Source: Rhodococcus sp. KRD197
GTDB lineage: Bacteria > Actinomycetota > Actinomycetes > Mycobacteriales > Mycobacteriaceae
Assembly (NCBI RefSeq): GCF_017168235.1
Contig: NZ_JABFAO010000002.1
Location: 62,001 to 126,000, forward strand
DNA length: 64,000 bases
Reading direction: 5' to 3'
Shown here: piece after piece, positions 54,715 through 63,402 of the stretch
How the letters are laid out: each line of letters starts with the position of its first letter
Numbering within the stretch: the stretch's first letter is position 1
The notes under the pieces: model-generated
Told to the model about the DNA's origin: nothing
What the model saw: the letters and a program-made list of their open reading frames with translations, nothing else
Databases searched by the model: none
Position numbers and translations under genes: made by a program

Positions 54715-55641
54715 ATGGAACTACGACAGCTGAGATACTTCCTTGCCGTCGCCGAGGAGCTCAACTTCTCGCGGGCAGCGGAGCGGTGCTACGTCTCGCA
54801 GTCCGCCATCAGCCTGCAGATTGCAAAGCTCGAACGAGAGATGCGAGCGCCTCTGTTCGAACGGTCGTCTCGTTCGGTCCAATTGACCACGGTGGGAACT
54901 CGATTGGTGTCCATCGCCCGGCACATGATGGACCTCGAGCAGGCAGCGCTGGCCTTGACGGCGCGAAGCCGGAACCAGCTACGCCTGACGGCGAACATGA
55001 CATTTGCGGCAAATGCCATCGCCGCGATCGTTCAGGTGAGAGAACGCCACCCAGAAGCGGAGATCGATTTCGTCCTGAAACGATTTGCTGAGCAGATCGA
55101 AGCTGTCACCTCCGGCGACTGTCAGGTGGCGTTGATTCGCGGCAGCGTCGAGCGATCCGGTCTCGATGCGATCGAGCTGTGGACCGAGGACCTCGTGGTG
55201 GTCCTGGCCGAGGGACATCCACTGGCATCCGAGACCAATCCAAGCCTGGAGCAGCTGGCCGACTATCCGCTGCTCCTGCCGAAACGTAGCGAACAGATTC
55301 TCCTGCACAGGGTCGTCGAACGCGCCATGAAACGCAGCGGACTACGGCTGAGCTTCGGCCCACCCGTCGCCCTCGACCACACCGCAAGCGCAGAACTACT
55401 GAACCACCCCGAATGCTGGTCCATCCTGTACGCGAGCACCGCGGACAACACACCGAAGACGGGGCTCGTCTTCCGATCCGAGGCTCAGCAACGACTGCGG
55501 CTGCCGGTCTCGGCTGTGATCGACACCTCCGCGCCCGAGACCGCGATACAGCGAGACCTCATCGCAGCTCTAGCGGAGACAGCGCCGTCGTCGGCATCGA
55601 CATCGGTCACAGCACTCCCGCCTCCCGCATCTGCTGGATGA
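54715..55641 (+). CDS. LysR-family regulator
   Basis: 308 residues: N-terminal winged helix (MELRQLRYFLAVAEELNFSRAAERCYVSQSAISLQIAKLEREMRAPLFERSSRSVQLTTVG) and a PBP-like effector domain (RLTANMTFAANAIAAIVQVRERHPEAEIDFVLKRF). Divergent from NDH-2 with the palindrome between, so it probably regulates respiration or a linked stress response; the effector is unknown. AGGAGG-like TGGAGG lies 6 bases upstream of the ATG. Its end overlaps the convergent lipoprotein gene by 35 bases. Confidence 0.92.
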   Translation: MELRQLRYFLAVAEELNFSRAAERCYVSQSAISLQIAKLEREMRAPLFERSSRSVQLTTVGTRLVSIARHMMDLEQAALALTARSRNQLRLTANMTFAANAIAAIVQVRERHPEAEIDFVLKRFAEQIEAVTSGDCQVALIRGSVERSGLDAIELWTEDLVVVLAEGHPLASETNPSLEQLADYPLLLPKRSEQILLHRVVERAMKRSGLRLSFGPPVALDHTASAELLNHPECWSILYASTADNTPKTGLVFRSEAQQRLRLPVSAVIDTSAPETAIQRDLIAALAETAPSSASTSVTALPPPASAG

Positions 55642-56158
55642 CGAACTCTCCCGAATAGTTGCTCACCTGCGACCGTGGGCCGCGCATCGGCGCGAACGCG
55701 ATCCCGAATTTCGCCATGCTCGAATCAGACTGCGCTACAGCAATATCAAACGAATAGCGATCACCATCTACCGTCATCTCGCCAGCGCGATAGGCATAGT
55801 CTTGGACGCCGATGCGCACCTGCCGTTTCGCAGCCACCCCACGGACGGCCACGAGTTCGATCACCGTGTCATTTTTCAGACCCGTGCAGGCGTACACGGC
55901 CTCGAGAACGTCACCGGCCTTCGGGACATCGACGGTGCCACCGCCCATGGCACCACCCGCTTGCGAAACCCAGCTGGTGGCCCATTGCGGCGGATCGTCA
56001 CCCGCAACCGTGACACCCGACGGTTCGTCTCCGGTGCAACTTGCCTCCTTGGTCGAATCGTCCGAACACGCCGACAGCCCGACAACGGCGCCGACGCACA
56101 CTGCGCAGATCACTGTCCACCGTCGCCTTGCACCCAACCAACCCATAGCCTCGCCCAT
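55607..56158 (-). CDS. Small lipoprotein of unknown function
   Basis: 183 residues with a lipoprotein signal peptide (WTVICAVCVGAVVGLSACSDD, lipobox LSAC). The mature part is acidic and beta-rich (EVFVVAVRGVAAKRQVRIGVQDYAYRAGEMTVDGDRYSFDIAV-like pattern). I do not recognise a family. It is downstream of the polytopic membrane protein gene on the same strand (84 bases), which may indicate a joint role. Two starts 12 bases apart are possible. Confidence 0.65.
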   Translation of the reverse strand: MGEAMGWLGARRRWTVICAVCVGAVVGLSACSDDSTKEASCTGDEPSGVTVAGDDPPQWATSWVSQAGGAMGGGTVDVPKAGDVLEAVYACTGLKNDTVIELVAVRGVAAKRQVRIGVQDYAYRAGEMTVDGDRYSFDIAVAQSDSSMAKFGIAFAPMRGPRSQVSNYSGEFVIQQMREAGVL

Positions 56159-56241
56159 CACCGACTCCACCGCCGGACAGCCCCGACGGCCCCCGGAGGA
56201 ACCATACCTCTCGGACCGTTTGTGGTGGCGGTCAGTGACGA

Positions 56242-57510
56242 TTAAGACGCGTGAAGGTGCCGCCCTGGTCGCCGAGCGATTGCGAGTCCTGCAAACACGA
56301 TGACCGACACCGAGACGAGCACACCGATGTTCAGCGGGGATAACGCGGCGACAACCGGGCCCTCGTAACCGGTCTCGGTCCCGTCGGTCCAGTAGTAGAC
56401 CGATGGGACGTTCGGGGCGGACACCGAGAACAAAGTCAGCGTCATCGGAATAGCCGGGGCCATAGCCGAGGCCGGCAGGTTCACCGGGAGCGCGGACCCG
56501 AGGCTGAAGCCGACGGCAGCCGGGAACAGCAAGGTGTACGCCACTGTCGGTACTACATTCAAACCCGCCGTGTGGGTGAGCAATCCGGTCGCCGCGACGC
56601 ACGCCAGCACTGACAATCCCACCACTACATGGGGACGGTGAGAGCCGAGGACTGCGGCAAGAGCCAGGACGGCGACGCCACCCAATGCAATCCACCACGA
56701 CCGAGAAGACCACGCCAAGCCAGTCACTGTGGTCGCAGCTACTGCCAAGCCGACCATGAGGATGACACCGTCACGGGCATCGACGAACCGCGAGGCTGCG
56801 AGCGTAGAAGCGCACGAAACAACAACTGCCAGCGTCCATCCCCACGTTGCCGAGGTGATCGAACCGAGAAAGATGTAGGCCAACAGGTATACCAACACAA
56901 GCGCAATCAAAGCGAGGACAACGCGGGTGGTCGCCTCATCTCTCGCCAGCGGACCCAACCGAAGCGCGACCACGGACACCAGAACGGCGACGGCCAACAG
57001 CACGAGCGGGTGGGCGGAGGGCTCGACGTAGCTGGACCCCACGGATACGAGCCACCGTCCCTCCTCGGAGGGGAGAAGAGCTCTGACGGCGCCCCAGAAC
57101 AGCACCCCAACCGACACCCCGACGATCAGCGCGACCTGCGCGGCGCGTCGTGTCACCGAAATGACGGCGGAGGCGCCCAACAGGAGTCCAGCACCCACAG
57201 CACTGACAGACACAGCCTGATTACCGGCAACTGGCACCAAGGCAGGCAACGCAATGACGGCGGGACCGGTGACGCCAGCGAGGGCGACGAGCCGAGCCGA
57301 TCGACGCACCTGCACCGCCAGGATCGTCAGAAGCGCCACGCTCACGGTCACGAACCCGGACCACTGGGGCGTAACGAACTGTCCGAACCACACACCGGAC
57401 TCTTCCGCGAACCGCGAGTCGTTCCCCAGCGACAATCGCGCAGCGAGTACCGCCGTCAAACTTCCACACAGCGCCGCAAACGTCGGCCCATGGCGCTCGG
57501 TCCACTTCAT
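56242..57510 (-). CDS. Polytopic membrane protein, family not recognised
   Basis: 422 residues with about 12 hydrophobic segments in regular alternation with short loops, small-residue rich (GAGLLLGASAVISV, VLLAVAVLVSVVAL, ALIALVLVYLLAYIFLGS). Charged residues cluster between helices. It has no obvious transporter motif; uptake, lipid transfer or regulation are all open. The start MKWTERHGP is the only sensible one. mqo lies 40 bases upstream on the same strand. Confidence 0.6.
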   Translation of the reverse strand: MKWTERHGPTFAALCGSLTAVLAARLSLGNDSRFAEESGVWFGQFVTPQWSGFVTVSVALLTILAVQVRRSARLVALAGVTGPAVIALPALVPVAGNQAVSVSAVGAGLLLGASAVISVTRRAAQVALIVGVSVGVLFWGAVRALLPSEEGRWLVSVGSSYVEPSAHPLVLLAVAVLVSVVALRLGPLARDEATTRVVLALIALVLVYLLAYIFLGSITSATWGWTLAVVVSCASTLAASRFVDARDGVILMVGLAVAATTVTGLAWSSRSWWIALGGVAVLALAAVLGSHRPHVVVGLSVLACVAATGLLTHTAGLNVVPTVAYTLLFPAAVGFSLGSALPVNLPASAMAPAIPMTLTLFSVSAPNVPSVYYWTDGTETGYEGPVVAALSPLNIGVLVSVSVIVFAGLAIARRPGRHLHAS

Positions 57511-57550
57511 CCGTCGAACTTAGCGAACCGTAAAACTCAGGAGCTCTTTC

Positions 57551-58954
57551 TCACCAGTACGGAGCGAGGGAAGTCCCCGGTAGCAACTCCTGCAAACGCG
57601 GCGCCCACGTTCCTCTGTCTTCAGCGAAGCATCGCTCCAAGACTTCGATCATCGCCGACGGCGCCACGGACGCGCCTGGGGAGGCGCCGAGGAGTCCTGC
57701 GATGGTTCCGTCTGCACCGGTGACGATCTCGGTCCCGAACATCAACTCGCCGGAGATCCGTGACATCGGCTTGATCAGCTGCGCGCGTTGCCCCGCAGAG
57801 ATCGGGTACCAATCGGCTGGCTTCGCATCCGGATAGAACTTCTGCAGCTCCGCAAACTTCTTTCTGCGCGTTGCCAGCAGTTGTCCGACGAGATACCGCA
57901 CCAGAGAGAGGTTCTGCGCACCAACGGACAGCAGAATCGCCAGGTTCGATGGGCGAATCGTGGTGAACAGGTCACGCAACCGACCGTGTTTGAGCAGCCG
58001 CGTACTGAAGGTCGCGTACGGCCCGAACATCAGTGACGCTGTGCCATCGACGATGCGCGTGTCCAGGTGCGGTAGCGACATTGGCGGTGCGCCGAGCGAC
58101 GGCTTGCCGTAGACCTTTGCCCGGTGTCGGTCGACGACGGCGGGATCGTCCGTTCGGAGAAACTCGGCCCCGAACGGGAACACGCTGTACCCGCGGATCT
58201 CGGGAATGTGGGCCTTCTGCAACAATCGCAGTGCATATCCACCGGCGCCGACGAACACGAACCGTGACCGAACCCGAAACTTCCTGCCTCCGTGCATCGA
58301 ACGGCCCGACACAGTCCAGATTCCGTCGCGTCCCCGTTCGAGGTGCGTCACCTCGCAACCGGTGTCTATCCGGCACCCGTTGGTGGACATCGATTGCGTC
58401 AGTGAGTGTGTGAGTGCACCGAAGTCGACGTCTGTCCCGGCCGGAGCACGGGTTGCGGCCATGCGTTCCGCCGACGCCCTGCCCTCTATGAGCAAGGGTG
58501 CCCAGCGGTGTACGACCTGCGGGTCCTCGGTGTACTCCATCGCCGCGAATGCAGGGTGCGATCGGAGCGTGGTCCATCGCCGACGGAGATACTCGACGTC
58601 CTCGTCCCCGAAAACCACGTTCATGTGCGGGACCGAGCTGAGGAAAGACGCCGCGACGTCGCCGCTCTCGATCAGTGAGGCCCAGAAGTCTCGGGTGAGC
58701 GCGAACTGGTTCGCGATGACCTCGGGTTTCGACGAGTCATCTGCATCGGGCATGTAGTTCAGTTCACATAGTCCTGCGTGCCCGGTGCCGGCGTTGTTCC
58801 ACGACCCAGAGCTCTCCCCAGCCAGGTCGTCGAGGCGTTCGAGAAGCGCAATGGACTTGTCCGGCATTGTCTTTGCGATGAGCGTCCCCAAGGTGGCAGA
58901 CATGATTCCGCCACCGATGAGCAGCACGTCCAGTGGTTCCGATTGCTTGTCCAT
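57551..58954 (-). CDS. mqo: Malate:quinone oxidoreductase
   Basis: 467 residues: LDVLLIGGGIMSATLGTLIAKTMPDKSIALLERLDDLAGESSGSWNNAGTGHAGLCELNYMPDADD is the family N-terminus with the FAD motif; VKPMSRISGELMFGTEIVTGADGTIAGLLGASPGASVAPSAMIEVLERCF closes it. It oxidises malate to oxaloacetate and gives electrons to the quinone pool, as an alternative to malate dehydrogenase. The ATG giving MDKQSEPLD follows; the longer frame upstream has no family support. It is divergent from the second LysR gene. Confidence 0.97.
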   Translation of the reverse strand: MDKQSEPLDVLLIGGGIMSATLGTLIAKTMPDKSIALLERLDDLAGESSGSWNNAGTGHAGLCELNYMPDADDSSKPEVIANQFALTRDFWASLIESGDVAASFLSSVPHMNVVFGDEDVEYLRRRWTTLRSHPAFAAMEYTEDPQVVHRWAPLLIEGRASAERMAATRAPAGTDVDFGALTHSLTQSMSTNGCRIDTGCEVTHLERGRDGIWTVSGRSMHGGRKFRVRSRFVFVGAGGYALRLLQKAHIPEIRGYSVFPFGAEFLRTDDPAVVDRHRAKVYGKPSLGAPPMSLPHLDTRIVDGTASLMFGPYATFSTRLLKHGRLRDLFTTIRPSNLAILLSVGAQNLSLVRYLVGQLLATRRKKFAELQKFYPDAKPADWYPISAGQRAQLIKPMSRISGELMFGTEIVTGADGTIAGLLGASPGASVAPSAMIEVLERCFAEDRGTWAPRLQELLPGTSLAPYW

Positions 58955-59048
58955 AGTCAGTTTCCGATCTGCTCGCCGATACACCTGCCATGCTTCCGAG
59001 CAGATATTCATCCGTCCAATGATCTTTCAATGGATTTATGATCCGAAT

Positions 59049-59948
59049 ATGGATGATGAAGTGTTCTTCGGGCCTGAGTCGATCGCGCCACTGCTCACCG
59101 CCTTCGACGCGGTGGCCGCCGAAGGGCACGTCACCCGTGCCGCCGAACTGCTGGGAGTCCCGCAGTCCTCGGTGAGCCGACGACTGCGATCGCTCGAGAG
59201 GATCCTCGGGCTCGCCCTGTTCCAGCCCGTCGGCCGCGGGGTGGCACTGACGGCCTCGGGGCATGAGTTCTTTCAACGCACCCACAATGCGATTCGCGAG
59301 TTGGACGATGCGGTCTCGGCAGTTCGAGCCGACGCCGATCCGGACAGCGGACTGGTGCGCTTCGGGTTCCCGTTGACTCTCGGCCCCCGCTCGCTGTCGA
59401 CACTGCTCGTTCAGTTTCACGAATCCGCGTCGCGCATTCGGGTTCACCTGGTTCAAGCTCACGGTCAGGCCCTGGCGACGATGTTGCGTGAGGGCCGTCT
59501 CGACGTGGCGGTGATGATCCCGCCACCGGGCGACCTCCCCGCCGTGATTCTCGGTAGTCAGCAGATCTGTCTACACGTAAGCCGGACACACCCCTTTGCC
59601 CAGAGGCAGACCGTCGGCATCGAGGAGCTGGCAAACGAGTCTTTCGTAGCCAGCCCGCCGAGCTTTCACTTGCGTACACTCCTCGACAACTGGTGTGCCG
59701 AGGCGGGTTTCCGGCCACGAGTTCCGTTCGAGATCAACGAGATCGACACTGTCCGAGCACTGGTCGCCAGCGGACTCGGAGTCGCACTCCTGCCGGTAGC
59801 GGAGTCCACCGACCCGAGTGTCGTCACCGTCCCGTTGACGGGCCACCGCGGGCGAGAGGTCGCACTCGTGACCGGCCGATACCGCCCCACCGCGGCCGTG
59901 GCCCGTTTTCACGCGCACGTCGTCTCCAGCGAGTTCCTGGCTCGATAG
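59049..59948 (+). CDS. LysR-family regulator, probably of mqo
   Basis: 299 residues: APLLTAFDAVAAEGHVTRAAELLGVPQSSVSRRLRSLERILGLALFQPVGRGVALTASGHEFF (helix-turn-helix) and a PBP-like domain with an ATMLREGRLDVAVMIPPP core. Divergent from mqo, 94 bases apart. In this gap a near-palindrome CCAATGA-TCTT-TCAATGG (one mismatch) lies about 30 bases before its start, which is a likely site. Its effector may be malate or another dicarboxylate, an inference from the neighbour. Confidence 0.9.
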   Translation: MDDEVFFGPESIAPLLTAFDAVAAEGHVTRAAELLGVPQSSVSRRLRSLERILGLALFQPVGRGVALTASGHEFFQRTHNAIRELDDAVSAVRADADPDSGLVRFGFPLTLGPRSLSTLLVQFHESASRIRVHLVQAHGQALATMLREGRLDVAVMIPPPGDLPAVILGSQQICLHVSRTHPFAQRQTVGIEELANESFVASPPSFHLRTLLDNWCAEAGFRPRVPFEINEIDTVRALVASGLGVALLPVAESTDPSVVTVPLTGHRGREVALVTGRYRPTAAVARFHAHVVSSEFLAR

Positions 59949-60046
59949 GCTCGGACTTCCGGGGTTCCGACGGCGATATTCGCTGGACACGTTCTTGCGA
60001 ACGAGCAATGCTGAGAGCCACGCAACTTCGGAGAAGGGACCCCGTT

Positions 60047-61426
60047 TTGCACGAGCCGAGTGGCCCGCACCTGATACTTCCCGTCGATCCCGTGGCACCC
60101 ATTCGCGATGGTGTGCTGGACGTCTATGTGCCGGATGGCCCACCACCGTCGGCGTGTGTGCTGCTGGTTCATGGCTTGTACCCAGCGAAACCCGAAGTGA
60201 TGCCGCGTGATTCGAACTTCTACCACGACTATGCCAGCCATCTTGCCCGACGCGGAGTCGTGGCGGGCGTCGTAGACCACGAACTCACCGATGGATTTCT
60301 CTATCCGGAGGCTCTGCGCACGGTGTCCGCGGCTGTGGAGCAACTGCGGTCACGTCCCGAGGTCGACGGTAGCGCCATCGGTCTGTGGTTCTTTTCGGGC
60401 GGCGGTCCGCTCGCATACCCGTTCCTGGCCGATACCCAGCCCTGGCTGCGCTGCGTCGAGTTGACCTATCCGGTACTCCCTGGCCCCGGTACCCCCGGTT
60501 GGCCCGACCCGGAGCACGCGATACGTGGGGTAGCGACCGTTCCGACGCGCATCACGTTGGTCGAAAACGAGATTCCCGACTTCGTCGGCGGACAGAGAGA
60601 CTTCCTCGCCCATGCATCCACGGTCGGAGCGCCGCTCGACGTCATGACCGTGGCAGGCGCCGGCCACGGCTTCGACGCCATGCTCGATACACCCGATGCG
60701 CAAGCGGCGGTGGAAGCGGGCCTCGACTGGATGGTCGCGCAGCTCACGCACATTGTGCAATCGCGGCGATGTGAAGTAGTCCAATCGACGGATATCCGCC
60801 AGGCAGGTGTCGATGCAACCATTGCTCACGACACGAACCTCATCCTGTGCGGAGCAAATATGTTGAACAATAATCGAATACGCCAGTCTCTGGTAGTCGC
60901 GGCTGCCGCGGGCGCCGTCGCCCTACTCGCCCCCGGCACGTCCGCGGCGCAACCGAGCACCGGTAGCGTCGAGGCCGCAATCGACAGTGGCAGCGCCATT
61001 CTGGATAGTGGAAGCGCCATCCTCGACGGCGGGAGCATCGTCGACGGTGCGAGAAGCATTCTCAACAGCGGGAGCTCGATCATCAACAGCCTGCCGGGAA
61101 CAGGCTCGATCGCACCGCGGCAGCTGTGCAATCAGGACACCATCGCCGGTGGTGCCGGAGTCACGCAAACCGTGCATGACCTGGGCCGGAGCGGCCCAAC
61201 CTCGTTCATGCTCCGTTACGAGACCTACAACATTCCGGACATCATCGATGTGTATTACCAGGGTGGCCTCGTCTACAGCACCGGCCAGGTCGGGGACAAC
61301 ATCAACGAGGGCACCGGTTCGGCTGTAGTGAACCTGCCCGCGGGCGGAGACACGACCGTCCTCGTCAAGGTGATCGGGCCGGCCGGAACCGACTGGAACT
61401 ACACCGTCGGATGCCCAGTCGCGTAG
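60047..61426 (+). CDS. Dienelactone-hydrolase-like alpha/beta hydrolase reading through into the next gene
   Basis: The first ~240 residues are an alpha/beta hydrolase of DLH type: LDVYVPDGPPPSACVLLVHGLYPAKPEVMPRDSNFYHDYASHLARRGVVAG, nucleophile Ser in IGLWFFSGGGPLAYPF, acid in LVENEIPDF and His in GAGHGFDAML. The normal end is expected near DWMVAQL. No stop follows: a linker without family features runs in frame into a secreted protein with its own Shine-Dalgarno and signal peptide. A TGA in the +1 frame at the end of the linker (ATG-TGA) suggests a frameshift. The TTG with GAGAAGGGA 8 bases upstream was chosen as start; an ATG at 60008 is possible. Confidence 0.65.
   Translation: MHEPSGPHLILPVDPVAPIRDGVLDVYVPDGPPPSACVLLVHGLYPAKPEVMPRDSNFYHDYASHLARRGVVAGVVDHELTDGFLYPEALRTVSAAVEQLRSRPEVDGSAIGLWFFSGGGPLAYPFLADTQPWLRCVELTYPVLPGPGTPGWPDPEHAIRGVATVPTRITLVENEIPDFVGGQRDFLAHASTVGAPLDVMTVAGAGHGFDAMLDTPDAQAAVEAGLDWMVAQLTHIVQSRRCEVVQSTDIRQAGVDATIAHDTNLILCGANMLNNNRIRQSLVVAAAAGAVALLAPGTSAAQPSTGSVEAAIDSGSAILDSGSAILDGGSIVDGARSILNSGSSIINSLPGTGSIAPRQLCNQDTIAGGAGVTQTVHDLGRSGPTSFMLRYETYNIPDIIDVYYQGGLVYSTGQVGDNINEGTGSAVVNLPAGGDTTVLVKVIGPAGTDWNYTVGCPVA
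60860..61426 (+). CDS. Secreted protein with five heptad-like Ser/Gly repeats
   Basis: 188 residues nested in the end of the hydrolase frame. GGAG lies 5 bases before the ATG, and the product has a perfect Sec signal peptide (IRQSLVVAAAAGAVALLAPGTSAAQP), so it is probably made separately. Residues 42-77 are five 7-residue repeats with a DSGSAIL-type unit (ID-SGSAILD-SGSAILD-GGSIVDG-ARSILNS-GSSIINS). The C-terminal half is a beta-rich domain (GGAGVTQTVHDLGRSGPTSFMLRYETYNIPDIIDVYYQGGLVYSTGQVGDNINEGTGSAVVNLP) resembling small adhesive/PPC-like domains. No function is known. Confidence 0.75.
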   Translation: MLNNNRIRQSLVVAAAAGAVALLAPGTSAAQPSTGSVEAAIDSGSAILDSGSAILDGGSIVDGARSILNSGSSIINSLPGTGSIAPRQLCNQDTIAGGAGVTQTVHDLGRSGPTSFMLRYETYNIPDIIDVYYQGGLVYSTGQVGDNINEGTGSAVVNLPAGGDTTVLVKVIGPAGTDWNYTVGCPVA

Positions 61427-61465
61427 TCGTGATCCATCGCAGCACTTGTGTGTCAGGATGCTGCG

Positions 61466-62038
61466 ATGGGCCCGCACGAGTTCTGGACTGCCATCCGAAC
61501 GAACTCCGTCGTGACGGAGATTCTCGAGCGCGCACCGAGGCTGGACCTGCCGGATTGGTATCTCACCGCCGGTGGGCTGTTCCAAACCGTCTGGAACTAC
61601 CGATCGGGCTACGACCCGCAGACCGGCATCCGTGACTACGACTTCTTCTATTTCGACGACTCGGATCTGTCGTACGAGGCGGAGGACCGCGTCATCCAGC
61701 AGGCCGAGGAGTTGTTCGGCGATCTCGCCGTCGATGTGGAAGTGCGCAATCAAGCGCGAGTTCACCTCTGGTACGCCGACCATTTCGGTGCTGAACTGAG
61801 TCCGTACCGAAGCTCCGAGGACGCCATCGACCACTTCGTCTCGACCACCTGCTGTTTCAGAGTCCGCACCGACCCCGACGGGACACCTCGGGTCTACGCC
61901 CCACACGGCTACGAGGACGTGTTCGACGGCATCATTCGACCCAACCCTCGTCTTCCGATGCGTCACGTCTACGAAGCCAAAGCCGAACGGTGGAAGTCGA
62001 TCTGGCCGAATCTCACCGTACTGCCGTGGGAGGCATGA
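61466..62038 (+). CDS. Nucleotidyltransferase-like protein (NTP_transf_6 type)
   Basis: 190 residues: GPHEFWTAIRTNSVVTEILERAPRLDLPDWYLTAGGLFQTVWNYRSGYDPQTGIRDYDFFYFDDSDLSYEAEDRVI. The GGLFQTVWN...DYDFFYFDDSDLSYEAED motif is that of small nucleotidyltransferase-fold proteins with the acidic pair (DYDFFYFD) usually needed for catalysis. Substrate is unknown. The ATG with AGGA 8 bases upstream was chosen; a GTG 18 bases earlier is possible. Convergent with the MFS gene, 23 bases apart. Confidence 0.85.
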   Translation: MGPHEFWTAIRTNSVVTEILERAPRLDLPDWYLTAGGLFQTVWNYRSGYDPQTGIRDYDFFYFDDSDLSYEAEDRVIQQAEELFGDLAVDVEVRNQARVHLWYADHFGAELSPYRSSEDAIDHFVSTTCCFRVRTDPDGTPRVYAPHGYEDVFDGIIRPNPRLPMRHVYEAKAERWKSIWPNLTVLPWEA

Positions 62039-62061
62039 GGGAGTCATGTAGGTCGCAGCGC

Positions 62062-63273
62062 TCATACCTTTACCGATGCGCTACGCCTACTGACAAAGAG
62101 AAGAAACACTGCAGCCGTTGCAAGCACAGCTCCGATTGCGGGGAGGACGCCCACGGCGGTGCCGCTGGAAAGAGCGACAGATCCAATCCATGCGCCTGCG
62201 GCGTTGGCGAGCTGAAAGCCCGCGATGTTCACTGTCGCGGCGAGTTGCGGTGCGTCGCTGGCGGCGCCGATTAGCTTCGATGCGAGCGGCGGGATGATCG
62301 AGAACCCGGTGGCGCCGAGGACGAACATCCAGGCGAACGCGAACCACGGCATATTACCGAAGACGAAGAGCACCACCAACGCGAAGGCCAGTGCGCTCAA
62401 TGCGACGTACAACGTGCGATCGAGCGCCTTGTCCGCGAAGTAGCCCCCGAGTTGATTGCCTACCACCGAGCCCATGCCGAAGACGAACAGCGCCACGGTG
62501 ACCGTCGACGCTGAGATAGCGGCGTGCTCGGTGAGGTACGGCGCGATGTAGGTGAACACCACGAACAGCGCCGCTTGGCTGAGCGCGGTGAGCCCGATGG
62601 CCCACAGGACCGGTCCCCGCGTGAATACGCGTAGTTCCGCTGTCGCACCGCCGGTTTGATGAGATGGAGCCGCGTTGCGGGTGGAGGCGATGAGCCCAGC
62701 GGTGACCACCAGCTGGAACACGGCGATGATCGCGAAGGACCAGCGCCAGCCGAGTTGGGTGCCAATCAGGGTGCCAAGCGGGACGCCCAGGACGGTGGCG
62801 AGATTGAGGCCCAGCGTCACGCGGGCGATCACCCGTCCCTGGAACTCCGGTGCCACCAGCGAGGTCGCCAACACCAGGCAGAGCGCGAAGAAGGTTGCGT
62901 GCGGTAGCGCGGTGATCACCCGGAAGACCACCATGACCGCGAAGTTCGGTGCCAGCGCTGTTCCCACATTCCCGATGACGAACAGCCCCATCAGCGCCAC
63001 GATCAGCGGCGTCCGCGGCACCCGCGTGGTGGCGATCGTCAGCAGCGGGCCACCGATGACCACTGTGAGTGCGTAGATCGTGATGAGGAGCCCAGCGCTG
63101 GAGGTACCGACTCCGAGGTCGGTGGAGATATCCGAAAGTACCCCTACCACCATGTATTCGACGGTTCCCACTCCAAACACTGCGAGCATCATCCAGATGA
63201 TGGCGACCTTCGCATGTGTACTCCGGCGGGTAGGCCGGGCTGGGGCCGTGGTGTCGTGTCGCGTCTCGGTCAC
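62062..63273 (-). CDS. MFS-type exporter (DHA1 family)
   Basis: 403 residues and about 12 transmembrane helices, with the DHA1 signature: GVGTVEYMVVGVLSDISTDLGVGTSSAGLLITIYALTVVIGGPLLTIATTRVPRTPLIVALMGLFVIGNVGTALAPNF. The group includes CmlA/Cmx-like chloramphenicol and arabinose efflux proteins. Divergent from a TetR gene across a 12-bp palindrome, so it is probably drug- or metabolite-inducible export. Its substrate is not predicted. Confidence 0.9.
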   Translation of the reverse strand: MTETRHDTTAPARPTRRSTHAKVAIIWMMLAVFGVGTVEYMVVGVLSDISTDLGVGTSSAGLLITIYALTVVIGGPLLTIATTRVPRTPLIVALMGLFVIGNVGTALAPNFAVMVVFRVITALPHATFFALCLVLATSLVAPEFQGRVIARVTLGLNLATVLGVPLGTLIGTQLGWRWSFAIIAVFQLVVTAGLIASTRNAAPSHQTGGATAELRVFTRGPVLWAIGLTALSQAALFVVFTYIAPYLTEHAAISASTVTVALFVFGMGSVVGNQLGGYFADKALDRTLYVALSALAFALVVLFVFGNMPWFAFAWMFVLGATGFSIIPPLASKLIGAASDAPQLAATVNIAGFQLANAAGAWIGSVALSSGTAVGVLPAIGAVLATAAVFLLFVSRRSASVKV

Positions 63274-63334
63274 CGTTTGTACATCCCTTCGATCGGGTCG
63301 GGCCGTGTTGTATTCGAACCGTAAGCCATTCTCT

Positions 63335-63346
63335 TAGCGATCGCTA
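63335..63346. promoter_or_regulatory. Perfect 12-bp palindrome between MFS and TetR genes
   Basis: TAGCGATCGCTA, positioned 62 bases from the MFS start and 57 from the TetR start, in the 129-base divergent region. Perfect palindromes of this size are usual TetR operators of exporter/regulator pairs, including those with GATC cores. Confidence 0.75.
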
Positions 63347-63402
63347 CAGGAGTAGACTGGATCACAGCAGACATCTCGTGCGAAGCGAAATCAGGAGGGT
63401 GC

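Noticed and set aside
53067..55091. Long plus-strand open frame across NDH-2
   Set aside because: Antisense to a well-supported NDH-2 gene and continuing into the LysR gene; no motif.
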